DNA of 54,673 nucleotides, from positions 1 through 54,673 of the forward strand of contig CALXRL010000091.1 in assembly GCA_944390735.1 (NCBI GenBank), in the 5' to 3' direction. Of this stretch, positions 17,969 through 26,827 are shown one piece after another (position 1 is the first letter of the stretch; the number at the start of each line of letters is the position of its first letter). Source of the DNA: an uncultured Victivallales bacterium (GTDB taxonomy: Bacteria > Verrucomicrobiota > Lentisphaeria > Victivallales > UBA1829). The notes below the pieces were generated by a model. The model saw only the letters and a list, made by a program, of their open reading frames with translations, made no database searches and was not told the DNA's origin. Both the position numbers and the translations under genes were made by a program.

Positions 17969-17992
17969 CGCCGGAGAGCTGCGTCTCCGGCG
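17969..17992. terminator. Hairpin between convergent genes
   Basis: A 9-bp perfect stem (CGCCGGAGA/TCTCCGGCG) with a 6-nt loop lies between the radical SAM and CNNM genes. It has no clear T run on either side, so intrinsic termination is uncertain. Confidence 0.4.
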
Positions 17993-18039
17993 TTGGAGGA
18001 AAGAGTCTTCCCGAGGGGGGAAGAGCACGGATTCCCGGG

Positions 18040-19011
18040 TCATGCCGCGGTTGCGGCGTCGTCCGGATACTCCTTGCCGAGCAGTTCAAGCAGAACGTCG
18101 TTTACGGTCAGCATGCCGACCGTTTTTCCCGCGGAATCCCGGACCATCAGTAGCTTGGAGTCGAATTTCAGCACATTTTCAATGAGTTCCAGCTGCGGAA
18201 TCTGGATGCTGATGAAGGTCACCGGTTTGATTGAGCGGTGCCAGTCTTGGTTGTTGAAGAGAAGATCCCTTACGTTCAGCGCGCCGATGATGCAGCTTCC
18301 ATCGCCCTTCCGGCAGACCGGATAGCGGGTGTGGAGATTTTTCCGGATCCGTTCCAGAATCTGCTCGCGGGAGAAGGATTCCGGAAGGATGCAGACCTCG
18401 GAAAAGGGCTGCATGAGCTCTTCGATGGTCCGTTTGCCGAGCGTCGGCGCGTTGCGGATGATCTGTTCCTGAGTCTGGGAGATCTGACGGGTTTTCCGCG
18501 CCATGGTGGCAAGCGCGCGGATTTCCGTCAGAGCCGCCTCCTCCTCGTTCTGCTCGTGGCGGATGGCAAACGGACGGTTGATGAAGTGAACCAGCCAGAT
18601 CAGCGGTTTCATCAGGGAGATCAGAAGATTCAGCGCCGGGACCGTCGTCCGTACGACCGGCACATTGAAACGGACTCCCAGCGTCTTGGGGAGAATCTCC
18701 GTGTACTGCACCATGACCAGCGTGAAGATCAGAGAGAAAAGCCAGATGTGGGAGCTTCCGAACAGTTTGTCGAACTGTGCGCCCGCAATCGAGGCTCCGA
18801 AGGTATGCGCCGCCGTGTTCAGAATCAAAATCACGGCAATCGGTTTTTCAATATCCTGCTTGAATTTGGTGCAGAGACGCCCGATCAGCGGAGACTTCTC
18901 CGCTATCAGGGCAATTTTACTGGGGGTGATGCTCAGAAGCGCTGCTTCCATCACGGAACATAAAAACGACACGCCGAGTGCAACGGCAATGCTGATGATA
19001 AAAGTTGTCAT
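18040..19011 (-). CDS. CNNM-domain protein with CBS pair (hemolysin/CorC-like)
   Basis: A 323-residue inner-membrane protein. The N-terminal half has membrane segments with the CNNM/DUF21 pattern (SVMEAALLSITPSKI; VQYTEILPKTLG), and the C-terminal half is a pair of CBS domains (about 185-315: CILPESFSREQILERIRKN; LLMVRDSAGKTVGMLTVNDVL). Members are thought to move or sense divalent cations such as magnesium. The usual CorC_HlyC domain after the CBS pair is missing: the protein ends right after the second CBS domain, as in short family members. The ribosome site is weak. Confidence 0.85.
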   Translation of the reverse strand: MTTFIISIAVALGVSFLCSVMEAALLSITPSKIALIAEKSPLIGRLCTKFKQDIEKPIAVILILNTAAHTFGASIAGAQFDKLFGSSHIWLFSLIFTLVMVQYTEILPKTLGVRFNVPVVRTTVPALNLLISLMKPLIWLVHFINRPFAIRHEQNEEEAALTEIRALATMARKTRQISQTQEQIIRNAPTLGKRTIEELMQPFSEVCILPESFSREQILERIRKNLHTRYPVCRKGDGSCIIGALNVRDLLFNNQDWHRSIKPVTFISIQIPQLELIENVLKFDSKLLMVRDSAGKTVGMLTVNDVLLELLGKEYPDDAATAA

Positions 19012-19078
19012 ATCAGAAGAAAAAACTTTCCTTGTTGTTTCGGATTTGCTGAAAAAGAATGAAGGGAAACAATCCGTC

Positions 19079-19408
19079 TCAGCAGCGCAGAATCACGCGG
19101 TCCACCGGCGATTCCGACAATCCGGATTCCGGACAGAACACAAAGGAAAATTTGACGGGCCCGCGAATCCGTTCAAAGAGAATTCCGGTCTCCGTTTTCT
19201 CGAAAAGACCGATGGAGTGAACCGCAACCGCCGGGACGCGGGACTGAAATTCATCTTCCACAACCATGTGAATCCCGGCTTCGCTTTCGAACAGCAGGGG
19301 ATTTTCAAAAAAGAACGCGGCTCCACTGTCCGGGGAGAACGTCGCGCTCAGAATTCCCAGACCGAGCAGAAGGGTGAAACATAATCGATAAAGGTCTTCG
19401 GTGTCCAT
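19079..19408 (-). CDS. Small membrane-anchored protein, unknown
   Basis: A 109-residue open frame with one hydrophobic segment (about residues 9-25, LCFTLLLGLGILSATF), then a soluble part of about 80 residues with regular beta-like alternation. I recognise no family. It sits 67 bp upstream of the CNNM gene on the same strand and no other gene competes for this stretch. There is no Shine-Dalgarno sequence; the promoter lies so close to the ATG that the transcript would be nearly leaderless. It could be real or spurious. Confidence 0.5.
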   Translation of the reverse strand: MDTEDLYRLCFTLLLGLGILSATFSPDSGAAFFFENPLLFESEAGIHMVVEDEFQSRVPAVAVHSIGLFEKTETGILFERIRGPVKFSFVFCPESGLSESPVDRVILRC

Positions 19409-19418
19409 ATACCGTCAT

Positions 19419-19446
19419 ACTATACAGGCAGTTTTCCCAAATGCAA
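19419..19446 (-). promoter_or_regulatory. Promoter of the small membrane protein gene
   Basis: The minus strand has TTGCAT (19441-19446), a 16-bp spacer and TATAGT (19419-19424). The -10 ends 10 bp before the ATG at 19408, giving an almost leaderless message. Confidence 0.5.
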
Positions 19447-19512
19447 ATGGAGGAATCCGCGGTGCGGAAAGATTTTCCCTCTTTTCCCGTTCCGGATCGG
19501 GGACGGATGCGT

Positions 19513-19540
19513 TTGAAAAAGCGCCAAGCCATGCTAGATT
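19513..19540 (+). promoter_or_regulatory. Promoter of the MATE gene
   Basis: TTGAAA (19513-19518), a 16-bp spacer and TAGATT (19535-19540), about 88 bp before the start codon at 19628. Confidence 0.45.
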
Positions 19541-19627
19541 AATCCGGAAGAAAGAGCCCGGAACAGAAACAGCAGCCGTCTGGCGGAAAAGGATTCGGCG
19601 TTCCGAGAGAGACCGGAAGACAGTGCA

Positions 19628-21046
19628 ATGAAAAATTATGAAATCGATATGTGCCGCGGGCCGCTGTTCGGAAAGATCATCCTGTTCGCCCTGCCGCTGA
19701 TGATGACCTATATTCTCCAGCTGCTCTTCAATGCGGCGGATCTGGTCATCATCGGTCATTACGCGCATTACAATGCGATGGCGGCGGTGGGCGCGACCAT
19801 GAATCTGAATTCGCTGGTCATCAACATTTTCATCGGGCTTTCGGTCGGAACCAACGTGGTCACCGCCCGTTGCATCGGAGCGAACGAGCCGGACAAGGTG
19901 CGCCGGGCGGTTCATACGTCAATGACTGTGGCGTTCTATGGAGGAATCGCCCTGATGTTCATCGGTCTGGCCGTCGCGAAACCGCTGCTGGTTCTGATGC
20001 GGACTCCGGAAGAGATTCTGCCGCTTTCCTGCACATACATCTGGATCTGTTTCTGTGCGATTCCGTTCATCATGATATACAACTTCGGGTGTGCGGTTCT
20101 GCGGTCCATCGGGGATACGCGCAGACCGCTGTTCTTTCTGGTGATTGCCGGAATCACAAATGTGGTGCTGAACCTCTTTTTTGTGATTGTCTGCGGGATG
20201 GATGTGGGAGGAATTGCGCTGGCGACGGCGATCTCCCATGGAATTGCGGCCGCGCTGATTCTGCGGACTCTCCTGACCTCCGGAAGCGTCTGCGCCCTGC
20301 GCCTGAAAGAGCTGGGGATCGACCGGGAAATTTTCCGCGACATTCTGAAAATCGGAATTCCGGCGGGATTGCAGAGCTCCTGTTTTGCCATTTCCAATAT
20401 GACGATTCAGTCCTCCATCAACTCGTTCGGCGCTCTGGCGATGGCGGGAACAACGGCGGTGCTCGGGCTGGAGGGAATTGTTTATGTCGGCTCCTTCGCG
20501 TTTCATCAGACGGCCATCTCCTTTGTCGCCCAGAATCTCGGCGGACGGAAATTCAAGCGGATTCTGAACAGTCTGTACTGCTGTTATCTCTGTGCCTTTG
20601 TCGTGACCTCGGTGATGGGATGGGGAATGTTCCTGTTCGCCCGGGAGATTCTGGCCGTCTTCAATCCGAATCCCGAGGTGATCGACTGGGGGGTTCTGAG
20701 AATGAAAATCCTCTTCACCACCTATGGTCTCTGCGGCATCATGGATGTGGCCAGCGGGGGACTTCGCGGACTCGGATACTCGTTCACGTCCACCACGGTC
20801 TCGCTTCTGGGGTCCTGCGTTTTCCGTGTCTGGTGGGTGTTCGCGGTTTTCCCGCATTACAGAACGATGGAGAATCTGATGCTCTCCTATCCGATCTCAT
20901 GGTTTCTGGTGGCGGCGGTCAGCAGTGCGATTCTGTTTTTCCTGTACCGGAAACTTCTGAACACGCAGTGCAACATTGCCACGCCGTGGCTGGGACTGCA
21001 TCCGTGCGTGCCGCGCGGATTCCGCTATCTGGGAGGAGCCAAATAA
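19628..21046 (+). CDS. MATE family efflux transporter
   Basis: A 472-residue membrane protein with about 12 helices in two homologous halves, predicted to export drugs or metabolites using a sodium or proton gradient. The N-terminal GPLFGKIILFALPLMMTYIL and the AADLVIIGHYA segment are typical of bacterial MATE proteins of the NorM/MepA type. The second half repeats the pattern from about residue 235 (KIGIPAGLQSS). Three bases separate a short GAAGACAGTGCA leader from the start. It stands alone and substrate is unknown. Confidence 0.92.
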   Translation: MKNYEIDMCRGPLFGKIILFALPLMMTYILQLLFNAADLVIIGHYAHYNAMAAVGATMNLNSLVINIFIGLSVGTNVVTARCIGANEPDKVRRAVHTSMTVAFYGGIALMFIGLAVAKPLLVLMRTPEEILPLSCTYIWICFCAIPFIMIYNFGCAVLRSIGDTRRPLFFLVIAGITNVVLNLFFVIVCGMDVGGIALATAISHGIAAALILRTLLTSGSVCALRLKELGIDREIFRDILKIGIPAGLQSSCFAISNMTIQSSINSFGALAMAGTTAVLGLEGIVYVGSFAFHQTAISFVAQNLGGRKFKRILNSLYCCYLCAFVVTSVMGWGMFLFAREILAVFNPNPEVIDWGVLRMKILFTTYGLCGIMDVASGGLRGLGYSFTSTTVSLLGSCVFRVWWVFAVFPHYRTMENLMLSYPISWFLVAAVSSAILFFLYRKLLNTQCNIATPWLGLHPCVPRGFRYLGGAK

Positions 21047-21083
21047 GCCGGAACGGGGAAGACGGGCGCGGAACTCGGAGAAG

Positions 21084-22859
21084 TCAGCGGGAGGGGGCGT
21101 TCTTCCATTCGGGGAGCAGGCCCAGCTTGTGCTGATTCAGGTCGCATTCGGGATGGCGCATGATGAGCCGGACCTCCCGGGAGGAGAGATTCCGAAGTTT
21201 CATCAGCTCGCCGAGTTTCTGTTCCAGAGCGGGAATTTCGCCGGATCTTCCCAGACGGCCGCAGCAGGTGATCCTTCCGATGACCGGAAGAATCAGGTAC
21301 GGATAATTGCGGCTCTCCCGTTCGTATTCGGTTTTGGCCTCCTCATCGCGCCCGAGGGAGGCCAGCGCCATGGCCTTGAGCATATGGATCCGGGAAAAAT
21401 TCCGTCCGGGCGTCTGCTCCATCCGTTTCGCCAGTTTGAGCGCGAGGGGGTAGTCCCGGTCGAAGAGCAGCGCCCGCTCCGCGCATCGGTAGAGGTGTTC
21501 CGGAAAGGCGCCGGAGAGCGCGGCTCCGGCAAGCGCATATTTTCGTGCCTGCTCCGGATTCCCCGCGCGGGAGGCGTCCAGCGCCCGTTCAAAATTCCAG
21601 GTTGCGCGGAAGTTGTTGAGTCCGCTGAGCAGAACGCCGGCGAGCGCGATGATGCCGGCGATCCGGGGAAGACAGCGGAACTTCAGATGCGTTTCCCCGA
21701 CACACATCCGCGGCGCCCAGAAGATTCCGGTGAAAAGAAAACCGATCATATCCTGCGGCCAGGAGAAAAAGATCAGATCCAGCATTGCATGAGTCAGCAT
21801 GAGAATCAGGCAGAAAAAGAGAAGTTTCATCTCCGGTTCCGCATGTCTGTATCCGCGGAGGAAGCGGAAGAATCCCTGGAAGGTCAGGAAGCACCACGCC
21901 AGCAAAGCCGGGATGCCCAGAAGCACCGCGATGTTGAGAAATTCATTGTGCGGATGAATCGTGCGCGGAGAGGCGTGGTCATGCAGAAAATAATCTACGC
22001 TCTTATAAGGAATGTAGCAATCCTCGAACGATTCCGCTCCCACTCCCAGCGGATGGTCGCCGATCATCCGGACGACGGATTCCCAGAGAATCGGCCGGAT
22101 CTCCGCCGCCATGAACGAGTCAATCTTTGCCTGGAACTGCGTGGTCAGAAGCACGATTCCCGCCGCAAAGAGGATTCCGCAGGCGAGAAACAGAAGCTTT
22201 CTTCTGCGCGCATCCAGCGAAAGAAGGAGAAACAGAAGCAGGGTCACCGCCAGCCCGAGACAGGACGCGCGTGAACCGCTCCACAGAAAGAGCATCAGCG
22301 TGACGGCCCCCACCGGAAGGGAACAGAGCAGCGCCCCCGTCTTTCCCCTGGTGCGCAGAAGCCGGAAAATCAGAAAAATGGTGAAGGCTCCCGTGACCAG
22401 CAGCAAGGTCGCGTTCCAGTTCCAGTTTCCGGGAATTCCCACCCCTGCGATGTCCCGGAGCCTCTGCGTGAGAAACGCAACGCTTGTGAGAAGCCAGAGA
22501 AGACTCAGAAACCAGGGGAGAATCCGCAGGAAAAGCGCCTTGTTCACACAGGCGAAAAGCGGAACGGTCAGAAAGACGAGATTCAGTCCCAGGCTCTCCA
22601 GCGAGAAGAAGCCGTTGCGGAAGAAATGTCCCAGTGCCGAAAGCAGAAGAAGGACGATGCAGACCCTGTCCGTTGCGGAAAGACTCTTCAGAATGCGGAA
22701 AAGCCGTTCCCATTGAAGCAGAAGGAACGCTCCCGCAAGCAGAGCAAGATCCCAGCGGGGGAAAATGGTGGTTGCATCCGAGAAAACGCCTCCGAGCATT
22801 GCCGGGCGATGCAGAAACACGACGGCCGTCAGGAAAAGAACAGGCAGCCATTTCATCAT
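21084..22859 (-). CDS. O-antigen ligase/polymerase-family membrane protein with TPR tail
   Basis: A 591-residue membrane protein with about 11 helices and a C-terminal soluble part (about 440-591) of helical TPR-like repeats (ARKYALAGAALSGAF; LALKLAKRMEQ). The Wzy_C motif is visible in LGVGAESFEDCY and HPHNEFLNIAVLLG, the periplasmic loop with key Arg/His of the O-antigen ligase, polymerase and protein O-glycosylase superfamily. Which of these activities applies cannot be told. AAGGAGG seven bases upstream sets the start. It is third in an operon after rpoN and a second glycan-type membrane gene. Confidence 0.85.
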   Translation of the reverse strand: MMKWLPVLFLTAVVFLHRPAMLGGVFSDATTIFPRWDLALLAGAFLLLQWERLFRILKSLSATDRVCIVLLLLSALGHFFRNGFFSLESLGLNLVFLTVPLFACVNKALFLRILPWFLSLLWLLTSVAFLTQRLRDIAGVGIPGNWNWNATLLLVTGAFTIFLIFRLLRTRGKTGALLCSLPVGAVTLMLFLWSGSRASCLGLAVTLLLFLLLSLDARRRKLLFLACGILFAAGIVLLTTQFQAKIDSFMAAEIRPILWESVVRMIGDHPLGVGAESFEDCYIPYKSVDYFLHDHASPRTIHPHNEFLNIAVLLGIPALLAWCFLTFQGFFRFLRGYRHAEPEMKLLFFCLILMLTHAMLDLIFFSWPQDMIGFLFTGIFWAPRMCVGETHLKFRCLPRIAGIIALAGVLLSGLNNFRATWNFERALDASRAGNPEQARKYALAGAALSGAFPEHLYRCAERALLFDRDYPLALKLAKRMEQTPGRNFSRIHMLKAMALASLGRDEEAKTEYERESRNYPYLILPVIGRITCCGRLGRSGEIPALEQKLGELMKLRNLSSREVRLIMRHPECDLNQHKLGLLPEWKNAPSR

Positions 22860-22884
22860 CAGGGAACCTCCTTCCGGTAACAGG

Positions 22885-25155
22885 TTACAGAACTTTTGTC
22901 AGCGTGATTTGCGGCAGCCGGTTGAAGATGCGGAAAAAGAGGGTTCGCGCTTCTTCGGAGCACGGATCCAGCTGCAGGGAGCCTTTCAGAAGTTTGCCGG
23001 CGCGCGGCAGGTTTCCCGCCCGGTACGCTTTCAGAGCCATGTTGTACAGCCGCAGCGCATCCATTCGTTCGTCAAAACTGACGACGCGGAACACACTGTA
23101 TTTTACACTCAATCCGGCCAGATCCGGCGGGGGGTTCAGACGGAAGAAATCCGTCAGAGTGTTCGGTTCATAGTACATCCGGTACGCCGGCGATTCCCTC
23201 GTCAGATTTGCCGCATTGGCGATGTAGCGGGTCGAATAGGGATGCAGCGGTCCGACGGAGCCGTGATCGTAGAGAAAATAGGTCGCTCCGTATCGGGTGC
23301 AGAATTCGCTCAGTTCCCGTTCGTTTCCGTGATACAGGATCTTCAGGTACTCCTCCACCGGACGGCGGATCGGTTCCATTCCGAACTGCGGCTGAAGCAC
23401 CAGACCGGTTCCGCAATAGGCCATCAGCATCGGACCGATCGTGAAATTGGCCACCACGGTTCTGCCTTCCATTCCCTCTCTCCGGAACCATTCGATCAGC
23501 TGGGCGGTGTGGCGGAGATAGACGTCCTTGGTGTAGGAGCGTCTGCGTCCCGCAACGGAGGCGTAGAGTTCCAGCAGGATCACCAGCACCAGCAGAATTC
23601 CGGTCAGCAGCCGCAGGGTCCGGGCGATCCGGTTTTTCCTCGGATATTGCCGCAGTCCCTTGAGAACGCCCTGGACCGCCATCGGGAGTGAAAGCGCAAG
23701 GAACAGAATCACAAACTCGTGATACCGGACAATGAAGACAAAGCCGATCCCGAATCCCAGCGTGAAGAGATACGGCAGAAGCGAACGGGGAAGATCCGCC
23801 AGCAGCGCGTTCCGGACCGGGGTGAACAGTCCTCCCGCCACCAGAAGCAGCAGAAGAAACGAAATCGTGAACGGCGCGTAATTCCAGACATGACGGAAGG
23901 CGCCGGGGCCGGAACGCGCCGTCAGAAACGGCAGCGATCCCGGGGAGGGGAAAAAGCCGATGGCAATCTTCCAGGTTGCCGAGTGCATGGAGGGCGTCCA
24001 CATCATTCGCGCGTCATAATTCAGTTTTGACGGATCGGCGGGTTTCACATTGTCAAATTTCCATTTCGCCTTCATCGCCTCGGTGAAATGACTGTAATTC
24101 GCCCGGTAGACCGGGTTGTCCACAAACGAGGCGTGAAACAGGAAAAGAGCTCCCAGCACCACCAGAAAAAGAAGCACTCTGGAACGAAATGACGGAATGA
24201 CGGATCTTTTGACGGTGTTCCACCAGAGCAGAATCAGCAGCAGGGGGAGAAGAATGCAGAAGAGGGGCGACATCAGCAGTCCGTATGTCACATTGAATGG
24301 CACGATCAGCGCATTGACGGCGATTGCCAGATAGATGACGAGCCAGGCCTTTCTCCGTTTTTCCGTCGCGATTCCGGTCAGGAGCCAGCGCAGAACCTCA
24401 TAGGCGGCCCAGCCCCCGAACAGAAGCTGGGAGAGATCCCAGGAGGCAAACGCCAGAAGCGTTCCGCAAAACAGCACGGCCAGCTTCCAGCGGCGGGGCC
24501 TCACATAGAACGAATGCACCAGATAGAAACAGAGGACGATCAGAGGAATGCAGAAGTCGCCGCGGACGATATCCTGTCCCGTGGCTCTCGCGATGGCCGC
24601 CGCCGAAACCGCATGGAGCATCCCTCCGGCAAACGCCAGGGAGAGCGGAGTGCGAAGCACCGCCAGCCAGAGAAAGAGCAGTCCCGGAATCAGCGCCGTC
24701 CAGAACCGGACCTGTACGGCGCACCAGGTCGCGAAATCGGGATTGTCCTGAAAGCGCAGCTGCGAAGGCGTCGGCTTCTCCGGCGGGAACAAGAGACATT
24801 TGAGCCGGTAGCTCCAGCCGAGAACCCATTCGAGAGTCATGTTCATCTGGGCATAGGGGGCGACCTCCGGAAGATAGGCGAGACGTTTGTCTCGGGCGGG
24901 AACGCCCCTGCCCTCGGCGATGTCTCTGGAATAGGCGTACATCATGGCGCTTTCGATGGTGTACGGCATGAAGTTCGGGCGTTTCAGGGGGAGGGCGTCG
25001 CGGAAGTCCCCGTACCAGAGCGCGGGAGCGTCGCCGATCATTTTCGCCGTCTGCATGGCTTCCATGTTGTAATGGCAGGTCTTCAGAAAAAACGAGGTCA
25101 TCACGCAGAGTGCGAAGAGGAGCGCAAGTGTGATCGTGCGTTTCCGGGAGCGCAT
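22885..25155 (-). CDS. GT-C-like membrane glycosyltransferase, unknown specificity
   Basis: A 756-residue polytopic protein with about 11 membrane helices and a soluble C-terminal region (about 540-756). The first large external loop carries RGVPARDKRLAYLPE and a run of conserved-looking acids, an arrangement reminiscent of GT-C fold enzymes (oligosaccharyltransferase STT3, lipid-linked sugar users). I see no proof of catalytic residues. The C-terminal domain ends in helical repeats. Its start codon overlaps the rpoN stop by one base, and the O-antigen ligase-like gene begins 25 bp after its stop, so all three are probably one transcript. Function is inferred from fold and neighbour. Confidence 0.6.
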   Translation of the reverse strand: MRSRKRTITLALLFALCVMTSFFLKTCHYNMEAMQTAKMIGDAPALWYGDFRDALPLKRPNFMPYTIESAMMYAYSRDIAEGRGVPARDKRLAYLPEVAPYAQMNMTLEWVLGWSYRLKCLLFPPEKPTPSQLRFQDNPDFATWCAVQVRFWTALIPGLLFLWLAVLRTPLSLAFAGGMLHAVSAAAIARATGQDIVRGDFCIPLIVLCFYLVHSFYVRPRRWKLAVLFCGTLLAFASWDLSQLLFGGWAAYEVLRWLLTGIATEKRRKAWLVIYLAIAVNALIVPFNVTYGLLMSPLFCILLPLLLILLWWNTVKRSVIPSFRSRVLLFLVVLGALFLFHASFVDNPVYRANYSHFTEAMKAKWKFDNVKPADPSKLNYDARMMWTPSMHSATWKIAIGFFPSPGSLPFLTARSGPGAFRHVWNYAPFTISFLLLLLVAGGLFTPVRNALLADLPRSLLPYLFTLGFGIGFVFIVRYHEFVILFLALSLPMAVQGVLKGLRQYPRKNRIARTLRLLTGILLVLVILLELYASVAGRRRSYTKDVYLRHTAQLIEWFRREGMEGRTVVANFTIGPMLMAYCGTGLVLQPQFGMEPIRRPVEEYLKILYHGNERELSEFCTRYGATYFLYDHGSVGPLHPYSTRYIANAANLTRESPAYRMYYEPNTLTDFFRLNPPPDLAGLSVKYSVFRVVSFDERMDALRLYNMALKAYRAGNLPRAGKLLKGSLQLDPCSEEARTLFFRIFNRLPQITLTKVL

Positions 25156-26600
25156 CAGAAATTCCTCCGGAGATGGGAGGACGGAATCCCGAGCTCCTCC
25201 CGGTATTTGGCCACGGTTCTGCGGGCGATGTCCAGTCCGCGCTCCTTCAGAAGGGAGACCAGTTTGCTGTCGGAGAGCGGCGCGCCCGGATTCTCCTTGT
25301 CGACCAGTTCGCGGATCATCTCCTTGACTCCGCGGGAGGAGACCTCCTCCCCCCCTTTGGACTGGAAGCCTCCGGTGAAGAAAAATTTGAATTCAAACAA
25401 TCCCATGGGCGTGCGGATGTACTTGTTCGCGATTGCACGGCTGATGGTGGTTTCATGGAGTCCGAGTTTATCGGCCACCTGCTGCATGGTCATGGGCTTG
25501 AGGTATTCGACTCCCTTTTCCAGAAAGTCATGCTGGGTGGAAACGATGATGTCGGCGATTCTCCGGATGGTCTTCTGGCGCTGATCGAGACATTTCATGA
25601 GTCCTTTTCCGCTGGTCAGCTTGTTTTTGATGTAGGCTTTCACATCATCCGGCGTATCCGGATTCTCCAGCAGTTTCAGGTAGAACTTCGAGATGCGGAG
25701 GTGGGGAATGCTGTTGTCGTCGGAAACGACCTTGAAGTCGTCCCCGTCGCGCTCCACGGAGACCTCGGGAACGATGTACACGGGATTGGAGACCGCGATC
25801 TCGCTGCCCGGATAGGGATTCAGACTCCGGAGTTTCCGGATGTCCTCGTTGAGCCGTTCCAGCGGAATGTTCAATGTTTTGGCCAGCTGCGGCAGTTTGT
25901 TGCGGGCGATGTCATCCAGATGGTGTTCGATCAGTTCGACCATTTCCGGCGAGTCGCCGTTGTCCCGGCGGAGCTGGAGGAGAAGACACTCCTTCAGGTC
26001 GCGCGCGCCGATTCCCGGGGGATCGAATCCCTGCACAAGCCGGATCGCTTTTTCCGCGGCTTCGAGCGAACAGCCCGCGCCGGTGGCAATGTCCGCGGGA
26101 TGGGTTTTGAGGTATCCGGATTCGTCGATTCCTCCGATGACGAACTCGGCGATCCGGGCGGTTTCCGGATCGGTGTCCGCACAGCGCAGCTGCTGAAGAA
26201 GGAGTTCCTGCATGGAGGTTTCATCGGCGATGGAATCGAAGAGATAGGCGCGCCGTTCCTCCTCGTCCTCCTGATCGAATCCGGCGGGGAGGGCGATCTC
26301 CTCCGGATCGGCGGCGCCGCCAGCGGTCAGTTCGACGATTCTGGCGAGTTCATCCTCGATGTCGTCGCGTTCGCTTCCCAGTTCGGTTTTTTCCTCGGGG
26401 GCATGGTCGGGCGGATCGGGTTCCGGCTCGTTTTCGACGACTTCCAGCACGGGATTGTCCGCGAGTTCCTGATTGATCTTCTGCTGAAGTTCCAGCACGG
26501 GAGCGTAGAGGATGTCCAGGGATTGAAGCTGCTGCGGAGTCAGTGTCTGTTCCTGACGCAGTTCCCCGCTTTGAACCATTCCCTGTGCCGCATCCGCCAT
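25155..26600 (-). CDS. rpoN: RNA polymerase sigma-54 factor
   Basis: A 481-residue sigma factor that directs RNA polymerase to -24/-12 promoters and needs an activator ATPase. The N-terminal Gln-rich region I (LTPQQLQSLDILYAPVLELQ) binds activator and core; an acidic region II follows (about 50-110); the core-binding region starts near 115; and the C-terminal RpoN box reads ARRTVAKYREELGIPSS. The start at 26600 has GGAAGG 11 bases upstream; an in-frame Met 15 codons earlier lacks a ribosome site. Unusually, the next genes are glycan-type membrane proteins, where lptB, hpf or ptsN are common elsewhere. No clear -24/-12 site was seen in the window. Confidence 0.95.
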   Translation of the reverse strand: MADAAQGMVQSGELRQEQTLTPQQLQSLDILYAPVLELQQKINQELADNPVLEVVENEPEPDPPDHAPEEKTELGSERDDIEDELARIVELTAGGAADPEEIALPAGFDQEDEEERRAYLFDSIADETSMQELLLQQLRCADTDPETARIAEFVIGGIDESGYLKTHPADIATGAGCSLEAAEKAIRLVQGFDPPGIGARDLKECLLLQLRRDNGDSPEMVELIEHHLDDIARNKLPQLAKTLNIPLERLNEDIRKLRSLNPYPGSEIAVSNPVYIVPEVSVERDGDDFKVVSDDNSIPHLRISKFYLKLLENPDTPDDVKAYIKNKLTSGKGLMKCLDQRQKTIRRIADIIVSTQHDFLEKGVEYLKPMTMQQVADKLGLHETTISRAIANKYIRTPMGLFEFKFFFTGGFQSKGGEEVSSRGVKEMIRELVDKENPGAPLSDSKLVSLLKERGLDIARRTVAKYREELGIPSSHLRRNF

Positions 26601-26765
26601 CTTGTATGAATCCTTCCTTGTTTTTGTTCTGAAAATATAGCGCAAAGCAACAAGAATAAAACCCGCCGGAGCAATTTTTTCCGGATTTTGTGAGGATTCC
26701 TGTCCGCGGAGGGGAGTCTCGTACGGCGTTTTCCGGAAAAAAAAATGATATCGTCTCTTTATTTC

Positions 26766-26794
26766 TTGCTTTTATCTTGTTTCTGTGCTAAAAT
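26766..26794 (+). promoter_or_regulatory. Promoter of lysA
   Basis: TTGCTT (26766-26771), a 17-bp spacer and TAAAAT (26789-26794). The transcript would start near 26801 and carry GGAGA 13 bases before the ATG at 26828, which favours that start over the upstream ATG at 26810. Confidence 0.7.
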
Positions 26795-26827
26795 ACTGTA
26801 AATGTAGAAATGGAGACTTGTTTGATT

